Part shown: positions 32,711-41,124 of the stretch, one piece after another
How the letters are laid out: each line of letters opens with the position of its first letter
Numbering within the stretch: position 1 is the stretch's first letter
Assembly: GCF_011064615.1 (NCBI RefSeq)
Contig: NZ_JAALJH010000077.1
Location: 1 to 45,400 of the forward strand
DNA from: Aquisphaera insulae
GTDB lineage: Bacteria > Planctomycetota > Planctomycetia > Isosphaerales > Isosphaeraceae
Direction of reading: 5' to 3'
DNA length: 45,400 nucleotides
The notes under the pieces: model-generated
Seen by the model: only the letters and a program-made list of their open reading frames with translations
Database searches by the model: none
What the model was told of the DNA's origin: nothing
Translations under genes and position numbers: made by a program

Positions 32711-33676
32711 ATGACGAGAACCGGAATCATCCTTCGAGGGCACGTCGCCGCCCTCGCTTGCACGCTCCTGGGGCTCTCCTGGAGCGCAGAAAGCCGCGCC
32801 GACGGCTTCCTCTTCCATCACGGCCACACGGTGGTGAGCCAGTCCGTGGGGATTGCGGCGGCACCGACCCAGGTGCAGTTCGTCCAGATGGCGACGCCCG
32901 TCGTCAGCTCGCCCGCGACCTTCCACCTGCAGGTCGCCCCGGCCCAGTTGCAGGTCGCGGCCCCGACCCAGCTCCAGGTGGGCTCGACCCTCCAGCTCCA
33001 GTCGGCCCCCGCGCCGCAGTTGCAGATGATCTCGGTGCCCCAGCTCCAGGCGTCCCAGGCGGTCGATCTCCAGCGGTCCGGCGTGACGACGATCAGCTTC
33101 ACGGTCCCCCAGGTGCAGGCGACGACCGGGACGGCGGTGCAGGGGACCTTCCTGCAGCAGTCGAGCCTCGGCGAGCTTCAGATCGCCCAGCAGCACGTGC
33201 TGCTCCAGCAATTGCACGCCTCGGGCTGGTTCAAGGCCCTCAAGGACCAGCTCCTGAAGCGGTTGGCGGAGGTCTACGGGAACAACCTGCCGGCGCGAAA
33301 CCTGGTGGCGAAGTTCCTCCTCGACGAGGCCGTGAAGTTCCTCCAGAACACGCCGTTCGGGCCGTTCATCCCCCTCCTCCAGCCGATCCTGAACGACCTC
33401 ATCGACACGATCATCAAGGAGCAGCCGACCCCTCCAACGCCCCCGCCGCCGGCCGTTACCCCGGACCAGAACGGGACGGTCATCCCGGGCAATCTGCTCC
33501 CCGTCGACGGCGGCAAGAGGTCGTTCCTGATCACGATCCAGGAGGTCTCCGGCCCGGGCGGAAATGACACCCCCAACGGCCCCACGCCGCCGAAGCCGCC
33601 CGTGGATCCGCAGACTCCGACGGGCATCACTCCGGATTCCCAATCGCCCAGCGAGCACGCGGCAAGCGTCCCCTGA
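32711..33676 (+). CDS. Exported Val/Gln-rich protein with helical core
   Basis: A 321-residue protein with a signal peptide (HVAALACTLLGLSWSAESRA) then HHGHTVVSQSVGIAAAPTQV. Residues 50-130 are irregular repeats of the QLQV type (PAQLQVAAPTQLQVGSTLQL, APQLQMISVPQLQ). A helical domain follows (QHVLLQQLHASGWFKALKDQ, LLDEAVKFLQNTPFGPFIPL), then a Pro/Thr/Asn-rich tail. No catalytic motif is seen. The alternating Gln-Leu-Gln-Val part suggests a beta-structured or surface-polymer role, but this is inference. Shares the FVQ/VQF style and HHGH signature with its neighbours. Confidence 0.78.
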   Translation: MTRTGIILRGHVAALACTLLGLSWSAESRADGFLFHHGHTVVSQSVGIAAAPTQVQFVQMATPVVSSPATFHLQVAPAQLQVAAPTQLQVGSTLQLQSAPAPQLQMISVPQLQASQAVDLQRSGVTTISFTVPQVQATTGTAVQGTFLQQSSLGELQIAQQHVLLQQLHASGWFKALKDQLLKRLAEVYGNNLPARNLVAKFLLDEAVKFLQNTPFGPFIPLLQPILNDLIDTIIKEQPTPPTPPPPAVTPDQNGTVIPGNLLPVDGGKRSFLITIQEVSGPGGNDTPNGPTPPKPPVDPQTPTGITPDSQSPSEHAASVP

Positions 33677-33786
33677 TCGCTCGCGCGATCGCCGTCGGGC
33701 GTTAGCTACTCCTCGTCGCCCCCGGGGCCTTACGCCGCGGGGGCGATCTCATTTCCAGTCGCCTGCGCCCCACTCATCCGGCCGGA

Positions 33787-34278
33787 TCAGGGCTCGCGCT
33801 TCACGGTCACCACGAATCGCATGTTCGGCTCGGGCTGGACGTTCTCGCTCTCCGGCTTGTAGAGGGCGCCATCCCTGGGGCACTCCGAGGGATCACGCCG
33901 ATAGGTGTAGATCAGCTCGAGCCTCACGGGTTCCTTGGATGCCGGCATTTCGAAGGTGCTTTGCTGGAGCTCGGCGCCCCCCGGCAGTCCCTCCCCGGGC
34001 CGGACGTATTCGCGGAGCTCCACCAGCTCCTTCGGTGCCCCCGCGGCCCCGGCGTCCTTCACCACCGGCTTCCACTCGTACCTGGTCCCGCCCTGGCGAG
34101 GAAGCCGGACGATGAAGCGGTCGCCGCGGACCGAGACCGTGGCCCCATTCTCCTTCGCCGTGATCTTCGTGAGCCGCGGCTTCGCGCCCTCGTCCTGGGC
34201 GCCGCCAACGACCTGCGATCCCTCGAACAGGGCCAGGCAAAGCGAGGCGAGGCAGGCTGCACGGGTGGGACGATTCAT
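33787..34278 (-). CDS. Chagasin-like (I42) cysteine protease inhibitor
   Basis: A 163-residue exported protein: signal peptide (ACLASLCLALFEGSQVVGGA), then a beta-sandwich resembling the I42 inhibitors of papain-type proteases. The three I42 loops can be placed at GGTRYEW (NPTTGYxW loop), GEGLPGGAELQQSTFEMP (GxGG loop) and YTYRRDP (RPW loop). The loops are not consensus, so inhibition of the neighbour is inference. It lies 208 bases downstream of a papain-family protease on the same strand, which is the strongest support for the call. Confidence 0.68.
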   Translation of the reverse strand: MNRPTRAACLASLCLALFEGSQVVGGAQDEGAKPRLTKITAKENGATVSVRGDRFIVRLPRQGGTRYEWKPVVKDAGAAGAPKELVELREYVRPGEGLPGGAELQQSTFEMPASKEPVRLELIYTYRRDPSECPRDGALYKPESENVQPEPNMRFVVTVKREP

Positions 34279-34486
34279 TGGCGTGGCTCCCGAGGGCTCG
34301 GATGGATCGAATACCCGTGAATTATCGATCCGGAACCGCCTCCCTCAAGATGCATGGAGCGGACGACGAGGATTTCCGCCGGATTGGAGCGGTCCGTTGC
34401 CAAACGAAGACGCCAGGTCACCGGGGAGGGCCGGCGCCTGGCGCTATTGTGGATCGAGGGGCTGCTCTGGCTGGTCCGCGGGCCGA

Positions 34487-35725
34487 TCAGGGTGCCAGAG
34501 CCGGGATGACCCAGGCCGCGCCGAAGCAGACCCGGTTGGTCGTGTAGGAAATCCTCATGAATCCGCCCTCGCCCCAGTCCGAACCCCACGAGTTGCGGAT
34601 GATCCAGTAGCCGGGATCGGTCCCGCTGGCGTCCTGCCAGCCGATGAGCAGGATGGCGTGATTGACGTTCCCCGGGTCATTCTCCTGGAAGATCCCGCCG
34701 GAGTAATTGCTGAACCGGGGGGTGGCATTGACGGCGATCGCCAGCGGGCCGTATTCGCAGAGGGCCGCCTTGATGGCGGGGATGCCCGGCACCTCGCGAT
34801 CCGTCGTCACGTAGCCCCACTTGTCCACGGTGAAGCGAGGGGCCGACGACTTCGAGGTGATCTGCCTGCCGATATACCGGTTGAGGCTCTCGGAGGGGAT
34901 CTTGTTGGTCAGCATGTAGTCGAAGGCCCACCAGCCGCCGTTGCAGGAATAGTTGGCGGGATCCGCGAAACTGAGCAGCTCCTCCTCGGCGATGTTCACA
35001 TATTTCCGGAAGCGGATCGCATAGGCATGCTCATAGGCCCCCGCCGTCCCGAACGCCCAGCAGCAACCGCAGGTGTTTTCCAGCTCGTACTTGCCGGATG
35101 CGGCGTTGAAGCTCATGCCCTGGTTCCGCTCGTCGAGGTCGGGGCGAGGGCTGCCGTTCTCCAGCTTGCCGTCGATCGCCATGATGACCTTGGCCTTCCG
35201 CCAGTCGCCGGACGGCTGGGTCTCGTCCGGCTCGTCGGCCCCCCGGGTGCGTCGGGTGGCCTGGAGGAGGGCCTTCTGCTCGCCGCCGGACCTCGTCGCA
35301 TTGGCCTTGAGGCCCTCGATCGGGGGGCGAAGGCCCGTCCACCGCTTCAATCCCCGGCGGACCGCGGCGTCGAGCGTGCCCTCGTCGAGACTCTTGGAGA
35401 GCGAGGGCAGGTCGTCGCCGGTCTTTGTGAACGCCGAGCGAACCGCCGGCGAGGTCGCCTGCAAGTCCCGGAGGCCCTCCTGCAGGGCCGACGAGAAGAT
35501 GCGGTTCACCTTACGGCTCCCCGCGACGGCCAGCAAGGCCGGCGGAGCGTCCGCCTGGGCGACCTTCTGGAGCGCCTGCTGGGCATCCCTCGGGGCCGCC
35601 TTGAGCGAGACCTTGGGCTCGCCCGCATCCTGGGCCGCCAATCGTCCGGGCCCTGTTCCCCACATTGCGGCCACGGTGAGCCCCGCGGCGGACAGAATCG
35701 CGTACCAACGCGTCCCTCGAATCAC
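34487..35725 (-). CDS. Papain-family (C1) cysteine protease, exported
   Basis: A 412-residue protease with a signal peptide (YAILSAAGLTVAAMWGTGPG), a long helical prosegment (about 35-205) and a C1 catalytic domain. Active-site blocks: TCGCCWAFGTAGAYEHA with the nucleophile at C222, GNVNHAILLIGW with H356, and IIRNSWGSDWGEGGFMRI with N378. The oxyanion-hole Gln (six residues before the Cys in papain) is Glu at 216, and the usual CGSCWAF is CGCCWAF. NYSCNGGWWAFDYM matches the GCNGG motif. Likely periplasmic or secreted. The chagasin-like gene follows on the same strand. Confidence 0.9.
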   Translation of the reverse strand: MIRGTRWYAILSAAGLTVAAMWGTGPGRLAAQDAGEPKVSLKAAPRDAQQALQKVAQADAPPALLAVAGSRKVNRIFSSALQEGLRDLQATSPAVRSAFTKTGDDLPSLSKSLDEGTLDAAVRRGLKRWTGLRPPIEGLKANATRSGGEQKALLQATRRTRGADEPDETQPSGDWRKAKVIMAIDGKLENGSPRPDLDERNQGMSFNAASGKYELENTCGCCWAFGTAGAYEHAYAIRFRKYVNIAEEELLSFADPANYSCNGGWWAFDYMLTNKIPSESLNRYIGRQITSKSSAPRFTVDKWGYVTTDREVPGIPAIKAALCEYGPLAIAVNATPRFSNYSGGIFQENDPGNVNHAILLIGWQDASGTDPGYWIIRNSWGSDWGEGGFMRISYTTNRVCFGAAWVIPALAP

Positions 35726-36154
35726 GATGGACCCCCTCCCCTTAGGGATGACCGAACGGACACGGTTCCAGCCCCCGCCACGCCCCTGCCGCGGACCCCG
35801 GACATGGACCGGAGTCGATGAAATCCGGGCTTCGAAGGCGAGATGAGCCCATCAAGCATAACTTGTCATTGAAACCAGACAAGGGAGGCAACATGGAAAA
35901 ACTAAGTCGACCCTGCGCGTTGTCCTCATTTTCCGACCTCTCCTGCAACGGAGTCGACGAGGTCCGGGCCGAACGCCCCGACCGGGTGCGGCCGGCCGGG
36001 TGGCCGATTCGCTCGAATCCGGCTGGAATCCCGGGGCGTGTGGTATGTTTCCGGAGAGTCAGAAGCCCCTCCAGCCAAAAACCCGTCGCGATCGGTTCTC
36101 GACGTCTCACGGAAGGGCACCGAGAAGCTCGGCCTCTCGAAACGAGGGTGTTCC
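35726..36154. other. Divergent intergenic region of the protease and VQ-repeat genes
   Basis: About 430 bases. On the minus strand TTGTCT (35877-35882) and TATGCT (35855-35860) at 16-base spacing are a possible promoter for the protease. On the plus strand GGGAGG precedes an ATG at 35893, opening a frame that runs into the next gene, but its sequence loses protein character after about 15 codons. No other feature seen. Confidence 0.4.
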
Positions 36155-36808
36155 ATGCGCCGCTTTTCTTATCAAGGCTGGTACGCCGCGGGCATCCTGG
36201 CTCCGGCGATGGCAGGGATGCTGGTGGCGAGCGCGGCCGCCGGCGAACACCATCACGGAACGAAATATGAGCTGGTGAAGGGCTACATCCTCCAGTCGGC
36301 GCCCGCCTGCACCGCCCAGGTCGTGCAGGCCGCGCCGATCACGATCGCGGCGCCCAACCCGCAGTCGGTCGCCTCCTCGCCCCAGACGGTCGCCGCCTCG
36401 CCGCAGACCACGGCGAGCCCGCAGATCGCCTCGCCCCGGACACCGGAAGTCGCCACCACGCCGAGGACCGTTACCGTCCAGCTCGTCCAGGCGCCGGCAC
36501 CCGTCCAGACCGTCCAGCTCGTCCAGGCACAGGCGCCGGCACCCGTGCAGACCGTCCAGTTCGTCCAGGCGCCGGCACCGGTCCAGACTGTTCAGCTCGT
36601 CCAGGCACCGGCACCGGCACCCGTGCAGACCGTCCAGCTCGTCCAGGCGCCGGCGCCGGTTCAGACCGTCCAACTCGTTCAGGCACCGGCACCGGTTCAG
36701 ACCGTCCAGTTCGTCCAGCAGGTCGCGGCGCCCGTGCAGACGGTCGCCACGCCCGTAGACGTTCTTGTCCCGGTGCAGAAGCACGGCCTCTTCCACTTCT
36801 GCCGATGA
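36155..36808 (+). CDS. Exported protein with PAPVQTVQLVQA tandem repeats
   Basis: A 217-residue protein with a signal peptide (YAAGILAPAMAGMLVASAAA) followed by GEHHHGTKYELVKGYIL. Most of the chain is low-complexity: an SPQTVA-type stretch, then about seven units of a 12-14 residue repeat of the APAPVQTVQLVQA type (DNA 36475-36720), ending VPVQKHGLFHFCR. The repeat DNA is nearly identical between units, so the copy number is probably unstable. No domain recognised; a wall-, fibre- or matrix-like role is possible. Confidence 0.8.
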   Translation: MRRFSYQGWYAAGILAPAMAGMLVASAAAGEHHHGTKYELVKGYILQSAPACTAQVVQAAPITIAAPNPQSVASSPQTVAASPQTTASPQIASPRTPEVATTPRTVTVQLVQAPAPVQTVQLVQAQAPAPVQTVQFVQAPAPVQTVQLVQAPAPAPVQTVQLVQAPAPVQTVQLVQAPAPVQTVQFVQQVAAPVQTVATPVDVLVPVQKHGLFHFCR

Positions 36809-36952
36809 CCCCGGGGGCTCTTCCCGAGCCCCTGGCTTGCTTTCCCGAATGCTGCCACCCCAGCCCCGGGCGAGCGAGCGGCCTCCGCAACGGTGGAGGC
36901 CGCCGTCCGCCCGTGTGACGTCTGAAGGCGATCGACGGGGCAGACTCTGGCC

Positions 36953-37696
36953 ATGGCGACCGAAATCGATCGGATCTCTCCGACCCGGTGTCCGCCCGCT
37001 CGTCCGGTCATGTTCCAGCGCTGGGCGGAGCTGCTCTTCCTGCACTGGACGCTCCCCGTCGACGCCATCCGCCCGCTCGTCCCGCATGGGCTCGAGATCG
37101 ACACATACGAGGGCCGAGCCTACGTCGGCCTCGTCCCCTTCACCATGTCCGGCATCCGCTACGCCCGGGCGCCATCGATCCCCGGGACGACGCAGTTTCA
37201 CGAGGTGAACGTCCGCACGTATGTCCATCGCGAGGGCCGGGATCCGGGCGTCTGGTTCTTCAGCCTGGACGCGGCGAATCCGCTGGCCGTCCTGGTGGCG
37301 AGGCGAGCGTGGGGCCTGCCCTATCATCGGGCGAGGATGAGCCTGACGATCGAAGGCGATCGCGTGGCCTACCGCTCGGATCGCCTCTGGCCGGGCCCGA
37401 CGCCGGCGGGCTGCGACCTGGCCTACCACGTCGAGGGCCGCCCTTCGGCGGCGGAACCCGGGACGCTCGAGCATTTCCTCGCCGAGAGGTACATCCTCTA
37501 TGCCGACCGGCGTGGGAGGCTCCGGCAGGGCCGCGTCCACCATCCGCCCTATCCGCTCCAGCCGGCACGCGTCCTGCGGCTGGAGGAGACTCTCCTCGCC
37601 GCCGCCGGGCTGGCCCGTCCCCCGGGGGTCGAGCCGATCGCCCACTATGCGCGGGAGGTCCGGGTCCGCGTCTTCCCCCTGCGGGCCGAGGCCTGA
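36953..37696 (+). CDS. DUF2071 (YqjF-like) protein
   Basis: A 247-residue soluble protein of the YqjF/DUF2071 family. Typical blocks are MFQRWAELLFLHWTLPVDAI, LVPHGLEIDTYEGRAYVGLV with PFTM, FHEVNVRTYV, GVWFFSLDAANPLAVLVAR and GLPYHRARMSL. The fold resembles acetoacetate decarboxylase, but the catalytic function of the family is not established. ATG 36953 gives the usual length. It stands alone before the sigma factor operon. Confidence 0.9.
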   Translation: MATEIDRISPTRCPPARPVMFQRWAELLFLHWTLPVDAIRPLVPHGLEIDTYEGRAYVGLVPFTMSGIRYARAPSIPGTTQFHEVNVRTYVHREGRDPGVWFFSLDAANPLAVLVARRAWGLPYHRARMSLTIEGDRVAYRSDRLWPGPTPAGCDLAYHVEGRPSAAEPGTLEHFLAERYILYADRRGRLRQGRVHHPPYPLQPARVLRLEETLLAAAGLARPPGVEPIAHYAREVRVRVFPLRAEA

Positions 37697-37817
37697 GTCG
37701 GGGGAAGATTCCCGGCAACCCGGCGAATATCGAAACGAACCGCCCCGCGCCGGGGTAATACCCGATGTCCGGGAAGACGGAGGCGGCGCGGGTCCGCCAG
37801 GGCGTGCAGGCTATCGC

Positions 37818-38363
37818 ATGACAATGGACGACCCCGCGCTCGTGAAGGCGATCCGATCGGGCGACGCCCAGGCGACCCGCCTGCTGGTGGAGCGTTTCCA
37901 CGGGATCGTCTTCGGCCTCTGCTACCGGATGCTCTGCCACCGCCAGGACGCCGAGGACGTGACGCAGGAGACCTTCCTGCGAGCCATCCGGGCGATCTTC
38001 GGCTTCGACCCCGAGCGGCCGATCCGCCCGTGGCTGCTGGAGATCGCCGCCAACCGCTGCCGGACGACGCTGGCGGTCCGGGCCCGACGGCCCAGGCTCG
38101 CGCCGGTCTCCGAGGCGAGCGGGCACCCGGACCGGAAGGCGGGGGTCAGCGACCCCGACGACCTCGGGGCCGAGCTGGCGGCCGCCATCGACCGACTCCG
38201 GCCCGAGTATCGCATGGTGTTCCTCCTCTACCACGAACACGACCTGGCCTACGACGAGATCGCCCGCAGCCTGAAGCGGCCGGTCGGGACGATCAAGATC
38301 TGGCTCCACCGCGCCCGGGCGGAGCTCGCCGAGGACCTGACACGACGAGGGATCGGCCGATGA
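37818..38363 (+). CDS. ECF RNA polymerase sigma factor
   Basis: A 181-residue extracytoplasmic-function sigma factor. Region 2 is FHGIVFGLCYRMLCHRQDAE with DVTQETFLRAIRAI (2.2); region 4 is LRPEYRMVFLLYHEHDLAYD with EIARSLKRPVGTIKIWLHRA. The frame is open upstream but ATG 37818 or 37824 fits the family start. The stop overlaps an ATG of the next frame (ATGA at 38360), and a zinc-finger-like anti-sigma gene follows, the normal ECF arrangement. The signal it answers is unknown. Confidence 0.94.
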   Translation: MTMDDPALVKAIRSGDAQATRLLVERFHGIVFGLCYRMLCHRQDAEDVTQETFLRAIRAIFGFDPERPIRPWLLEIAANRCRTTLAVRARRPRLAPVSEASGHPDRKAGVSDPDDLGAELAAAIDRLRPEYRMVFLLYHEHDLAYDEIARSLKRPVGTIKIWLHRARAELAEDLTRRGIGR

Positions 38364-38413
38364 GTCGCGGCTCGACTCGGACCTGCGAGCGACCAGCCGG
38401 AAGGGAACCCCTC

Positions 38414-39178
38414 ATGGATTGCCCGGAATTCGACCGCCGATGGGATGTCCTGCTCGACGCCGAGACCGCGGCCGGCGCCGCGGGAGCGGGCGAGCCCGAC
38501 ATCGATCACGACCTGGCCGGACACGCCGCGAGCTGCCGGCGGTGCGGCCCGATCCAGGCCCGCAACCTGACCCTCCGGCGGGCCCTCCGGATCTGGACCG
38601 CGACCTGCCCGGCCCCGCACCCGTCGGCGGCGATGGTCGACCGGATCATTGCCTCCGCCTCCGCCACGCCGAGCTGGTCGGAACGTGGCCGCATGCTCCC
38701 GCGCCGCTGGCTCGACCTGGGCGTCGCGTCGGCCATCGCCGCGTCGCTCTTCGTCGGCGTCTCCCTGGTCCCCCGCCCCTCGCCCCCCGCCCCCGGGCCG
38801 TCGCCGCGAGGACCGCACCTGGCCGAGGCCCTGGCGGGGGCGACGTCCGCGACCTGGGGGCTGGCCCGAGCCACGACCGGCGAGGCCGCCGAGTTCGGCC
38901 GCCGGGTCCTCGAGGCCGCCGGCGGCGGCGAGGATCGGGGCGGTCCGGACTCGACCGGGGATCTCGCGGTCCTGCCCGAATTCCCGGACCTTTCCTCCGC
39001 CTCGGCGGAGCCGATCGAGAATCAAGGCCTCGGCTGGTTGCAGGACGTCGGGGAAGGGCTCTCGACGAGCGTCCGGCCTCTCTCCACCACCGCGGAGCGG
39101 GCCTTCGGCTTCCTCCGCGTCCGCGCCGCCGGCCGGCCGGCCGCGCCCTCCTCTTCGACCTCTACCAAAGGAGCCTGA
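38414..39178 (+). CDS. Putative membrane anti-sigma factor
   Basis: A 254-residue protein with an N-terminal zinc-finger-like motif (DIDHDLAGHAASCRRC: His-x3-His-x3/4-Cys-x2-Cys pattern of ZAS-type anti-sigma factors), a membrane helix (LDLGVASAIAASLFVGVSLV) and a periplasmic, Pro/Ala/Gly-rich part. ATG 38414 with AAGGGAA upstream is chosen; ATG 38360, overlapping the sigma factor stop, is in the same frame and also possible. It would hold the ECF factor at 37818 inactive. Confidence 0.8.
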   Translation: MDCPEFDRRWDVLLDAETAAGAAGAGEPDIDHDLAGHAASCRRCGPIQARNLTLRRALRIWTATCPAPHPSAAMVDRIIASASATPSWSERGRMLPRRWLDLGVASAIAASLFVGVSLVPRPSPPAPGPSPRGPHLAEALAGATSATWGLARATTGEAAEFGRRVLEAAGGGEDRGGPDSTGDLAVLPEFPDLSSASAEPIENQGLGWLQDVGEGLSTSVRPLSTTAERAFGFLRVRAAGRPAAPSSSTSTKGA

Positions 39179-39183
39179 CCCGA

Positions 39184-41013
39184 ATGCGCCGCCGCTGCGA
39201 TCTCCCCCACGTCGGCCCGCGAGCGAGCCTCGCGGCCGCCTTCATCGCCGGCCTCTGCCTGTTCGTCTTCCCGCCGACCGAGATCCTCGCCCAGGATGTG
39301 CCGGCCGCGCGTGGGTCGTCGAAACTGCTGGAGCTGATCCCGCCCGACAGCGGGCTGGTGCTCACGGTCGACGACCTCCGGGCCCAGTGGCAGGACCTCG
39401 CGGCCACGAAGATCTTCGACTCCCTCTCGAAGACGCAGCTCGTCCAGGGCTGGCTCCGCTCCGACAAGCTCCAGGAGCTCCAGGCGTTCCGGGGACAGGT
39501 CGAGCAGATCCTCCAGCTCACCCTCGAGGAGCTTCGCGACGACATCCTGGGGGACGCCCTGGTCCTGTCCCTCCACCTCCCCCCCGAGGCGACCGATCCC
39601 AACCTGGCCCGCGGGCTGGTCGTCCTCAAGGCGAAGGCCCCGGAGAAGCTGTCCAGGGTCATCGAGGCGATGAATGAGGGGCAGCGGAACAACGGCGAGA
39701 TCGCGGCCGTCGCCCGCCGCAAGCACGGCGACGTCGAGTTCTCCGTCCGAGAGTTCCCGTCCGGGTCGGGAAAGCTCGACGAGGCGTACGTCTCGTGGCC
39801 CGACGGCGTCTTCGCGCTCTCCAATTCCGAGGCCCTCATCCGCGAGGCGATCGATCGCAAGGCCGGCAAGTCCGTCGGCTCGTCGTCCAAGGGCGACAAG
39901 CCGGCGCTCGACCGATTCCGCGAGGTCGATCGGCGACTGCCCGATCGGGCGCTCGTCCGCGCCTTCCTCGATGCCCGGATCGTGGAGCGATTGCTCCGCA
40001 ATGCCCCGCGTCCCGAATCGCCGGGCGAGACCGCCCTGCGGAAGTTCATTGAGGCGCATGACGCCGCGGGCGCGACCCTGAGCGTGAACGCCCGGGGGCT
40101 CTCGATCCGGGTCGCGGAGTCGTTCGACGCGAAGAAGCTCGCCGCGATCGCCGGCCGCCTGCCCGGCGCCTCGAAGCCGGCACGGATCGGGCCGCTCCCG
40201 GAGGGCTCGCTCGCGGTCGCGGCCTTTCAGGTCGATTTCGCCGGCCTCTACGAGGTCTTCCGGCGAGCGCTCCCGGCGGCCGAGCTCGCCCGGGTTGAGA
40301 AGATCGAAGCCGTGGGCCGGGGCGTCCTCCTGGGCCACGACGTCCGCACGGACGTCCTGCCCCGGATCGGCCCGCAGGTCACCCTGGCGGCCCGCGAGCC
40401 GGCGAGCTGGGACCTCGCCGGCAAGGCGGACCCGGTCCTCGCCGGCAAGTCTCCGCTCCCGCTCTCGGTCTCCCTGGAGCTGGGCTCGAGAGAGGTCGTG
40501 GACGCGATCGACAACGCCATCCAGACCGCCCTGGCCGCGGTCTCCCTCGAGCCCCGGAACCCCGGCGGTAAGCCATGGGCCGCGGTCTCGGAAGCGTCCG
40601 GGATCAAGGTCCGGACCCTCTTCCCGACGATCCCCGCCGCCTACGCCGCGGACCGAGCCGGCCTTCGGCTCGTGATCGGGAGCTCCGCCGAGGCCGTCGA
40701 GCGGGTCCTCGCCGCGACCGCCTCGGCCGGCTCGGCCACCGGCCGTTTCCACCGGCTCCAGTCGGCGGAGTTCCCCTCCGCCCACTCGTTCGCCTGCGTG
40801 GACCTCGCGGCCGTCCATGCCGCGATCGCCGCCCACGGCGACGCCATTTCGGCCCGGCTGGCCACGGGGACCCATCCGAGGCAGTCGGCCGCCGCGGATC
40901 TGGCGCGGATCGATGAAATCCTCGGCCTGCTCGACTCGGCGTCCTGGGCCGCTCGGTTCGACGCCGATCCGGCCGCCCTGATCCAGGAGCTCCGCCTGGT
41001 CCCGCGGCCCTGA
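39184..41013 (+). CDS. Exported hypothetical protein of the ECF operon
   Basis: A 609-residue protein beginning six bases after the anti-sigma gene. Signal peptide (LAAAFIAGLCLFVFPPTEIL AQ region), then a large soluble domain with repeated alpha/beta blocks (LLELIPPDSGLVLTVDDLRA, EGSLAVAAFQVDFAGLYEVF, RLVIGSSAEAVERVLAATAS, SAHSFACVDLAAVHAAIAAH). The pattern 'model value near zero, compare to substrate' typical of DUF3352-type periplasmic proteins is suggestive, but I cannot name the family. Co-transcription makes it a likely sensor or target of the sigma factor system. Confidence 0.78.
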   Translation: MRRRCDLPHVGPRASLAAAFIAGLCLFVFPPTEILAQDVPAARGSSKLLELIPPDSGLVLTVDDLRAQWQDLAATKIFDSLSKTQLVQGWLRSDKLQELQAFRGQVEQILQLTLEELRDDILGDALVLSLHLPPEATDPNLARGLVVLKAKAPEKLSRVIEAMNEGQRNNGEIAAVARRKHGDVEFSVREFPSGSGKLDEAYVSWPDGVFALSNSEALIREAIDRKAGKSVGSSSKGDKPALDRFREVDRRLPDRALVRAFLDARIVERLLRNAPRPESPGETALRKFIEAHDAAGATLSVNARGLSIRVAESFDAKKLAAIAGRLPGASKPARIGPLPEGSLAVAAFQVDFAGLYEVFRRALPAAELARVEKIEAVGRGVLLGHDVRTDVLPRIGPQVTLAAREPASWDLAGKADPVLAGKSPLPLSVSLELGSREVVDAIDNAIQTALAAVSLEPRNPGGKPWAAVSEASGIKVRTLFPTIPAAYAADRAGLRLVIGSSAEAVERVLAATASAGSATGRFHRLQSAEFPSAHSFACVDLAAVHAAIAAHGDAISARLATGTHPRQSAAADLARIDEILGLLDSASWAARFDADPAALIQELRLVPRP

Positions 41014-41124
41014 TCGCCGCCACCTCGTCGGGAACCGTCGGGACCCGCCGATCGCGGCACGTCGTATGCATGGCAGGCACGCGTGGTAAAGTCGGCCAGC
41101 CCACCGTACGCCGAGGTGCCTGCC

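Noticed and set aside
35893..36270. Possible 125-codon gene with a good GGGAGG site
   Set aside because: Only the first ~15 codons look protein-like; it then overlaps the signal peptide region of the clear gene at 36155.
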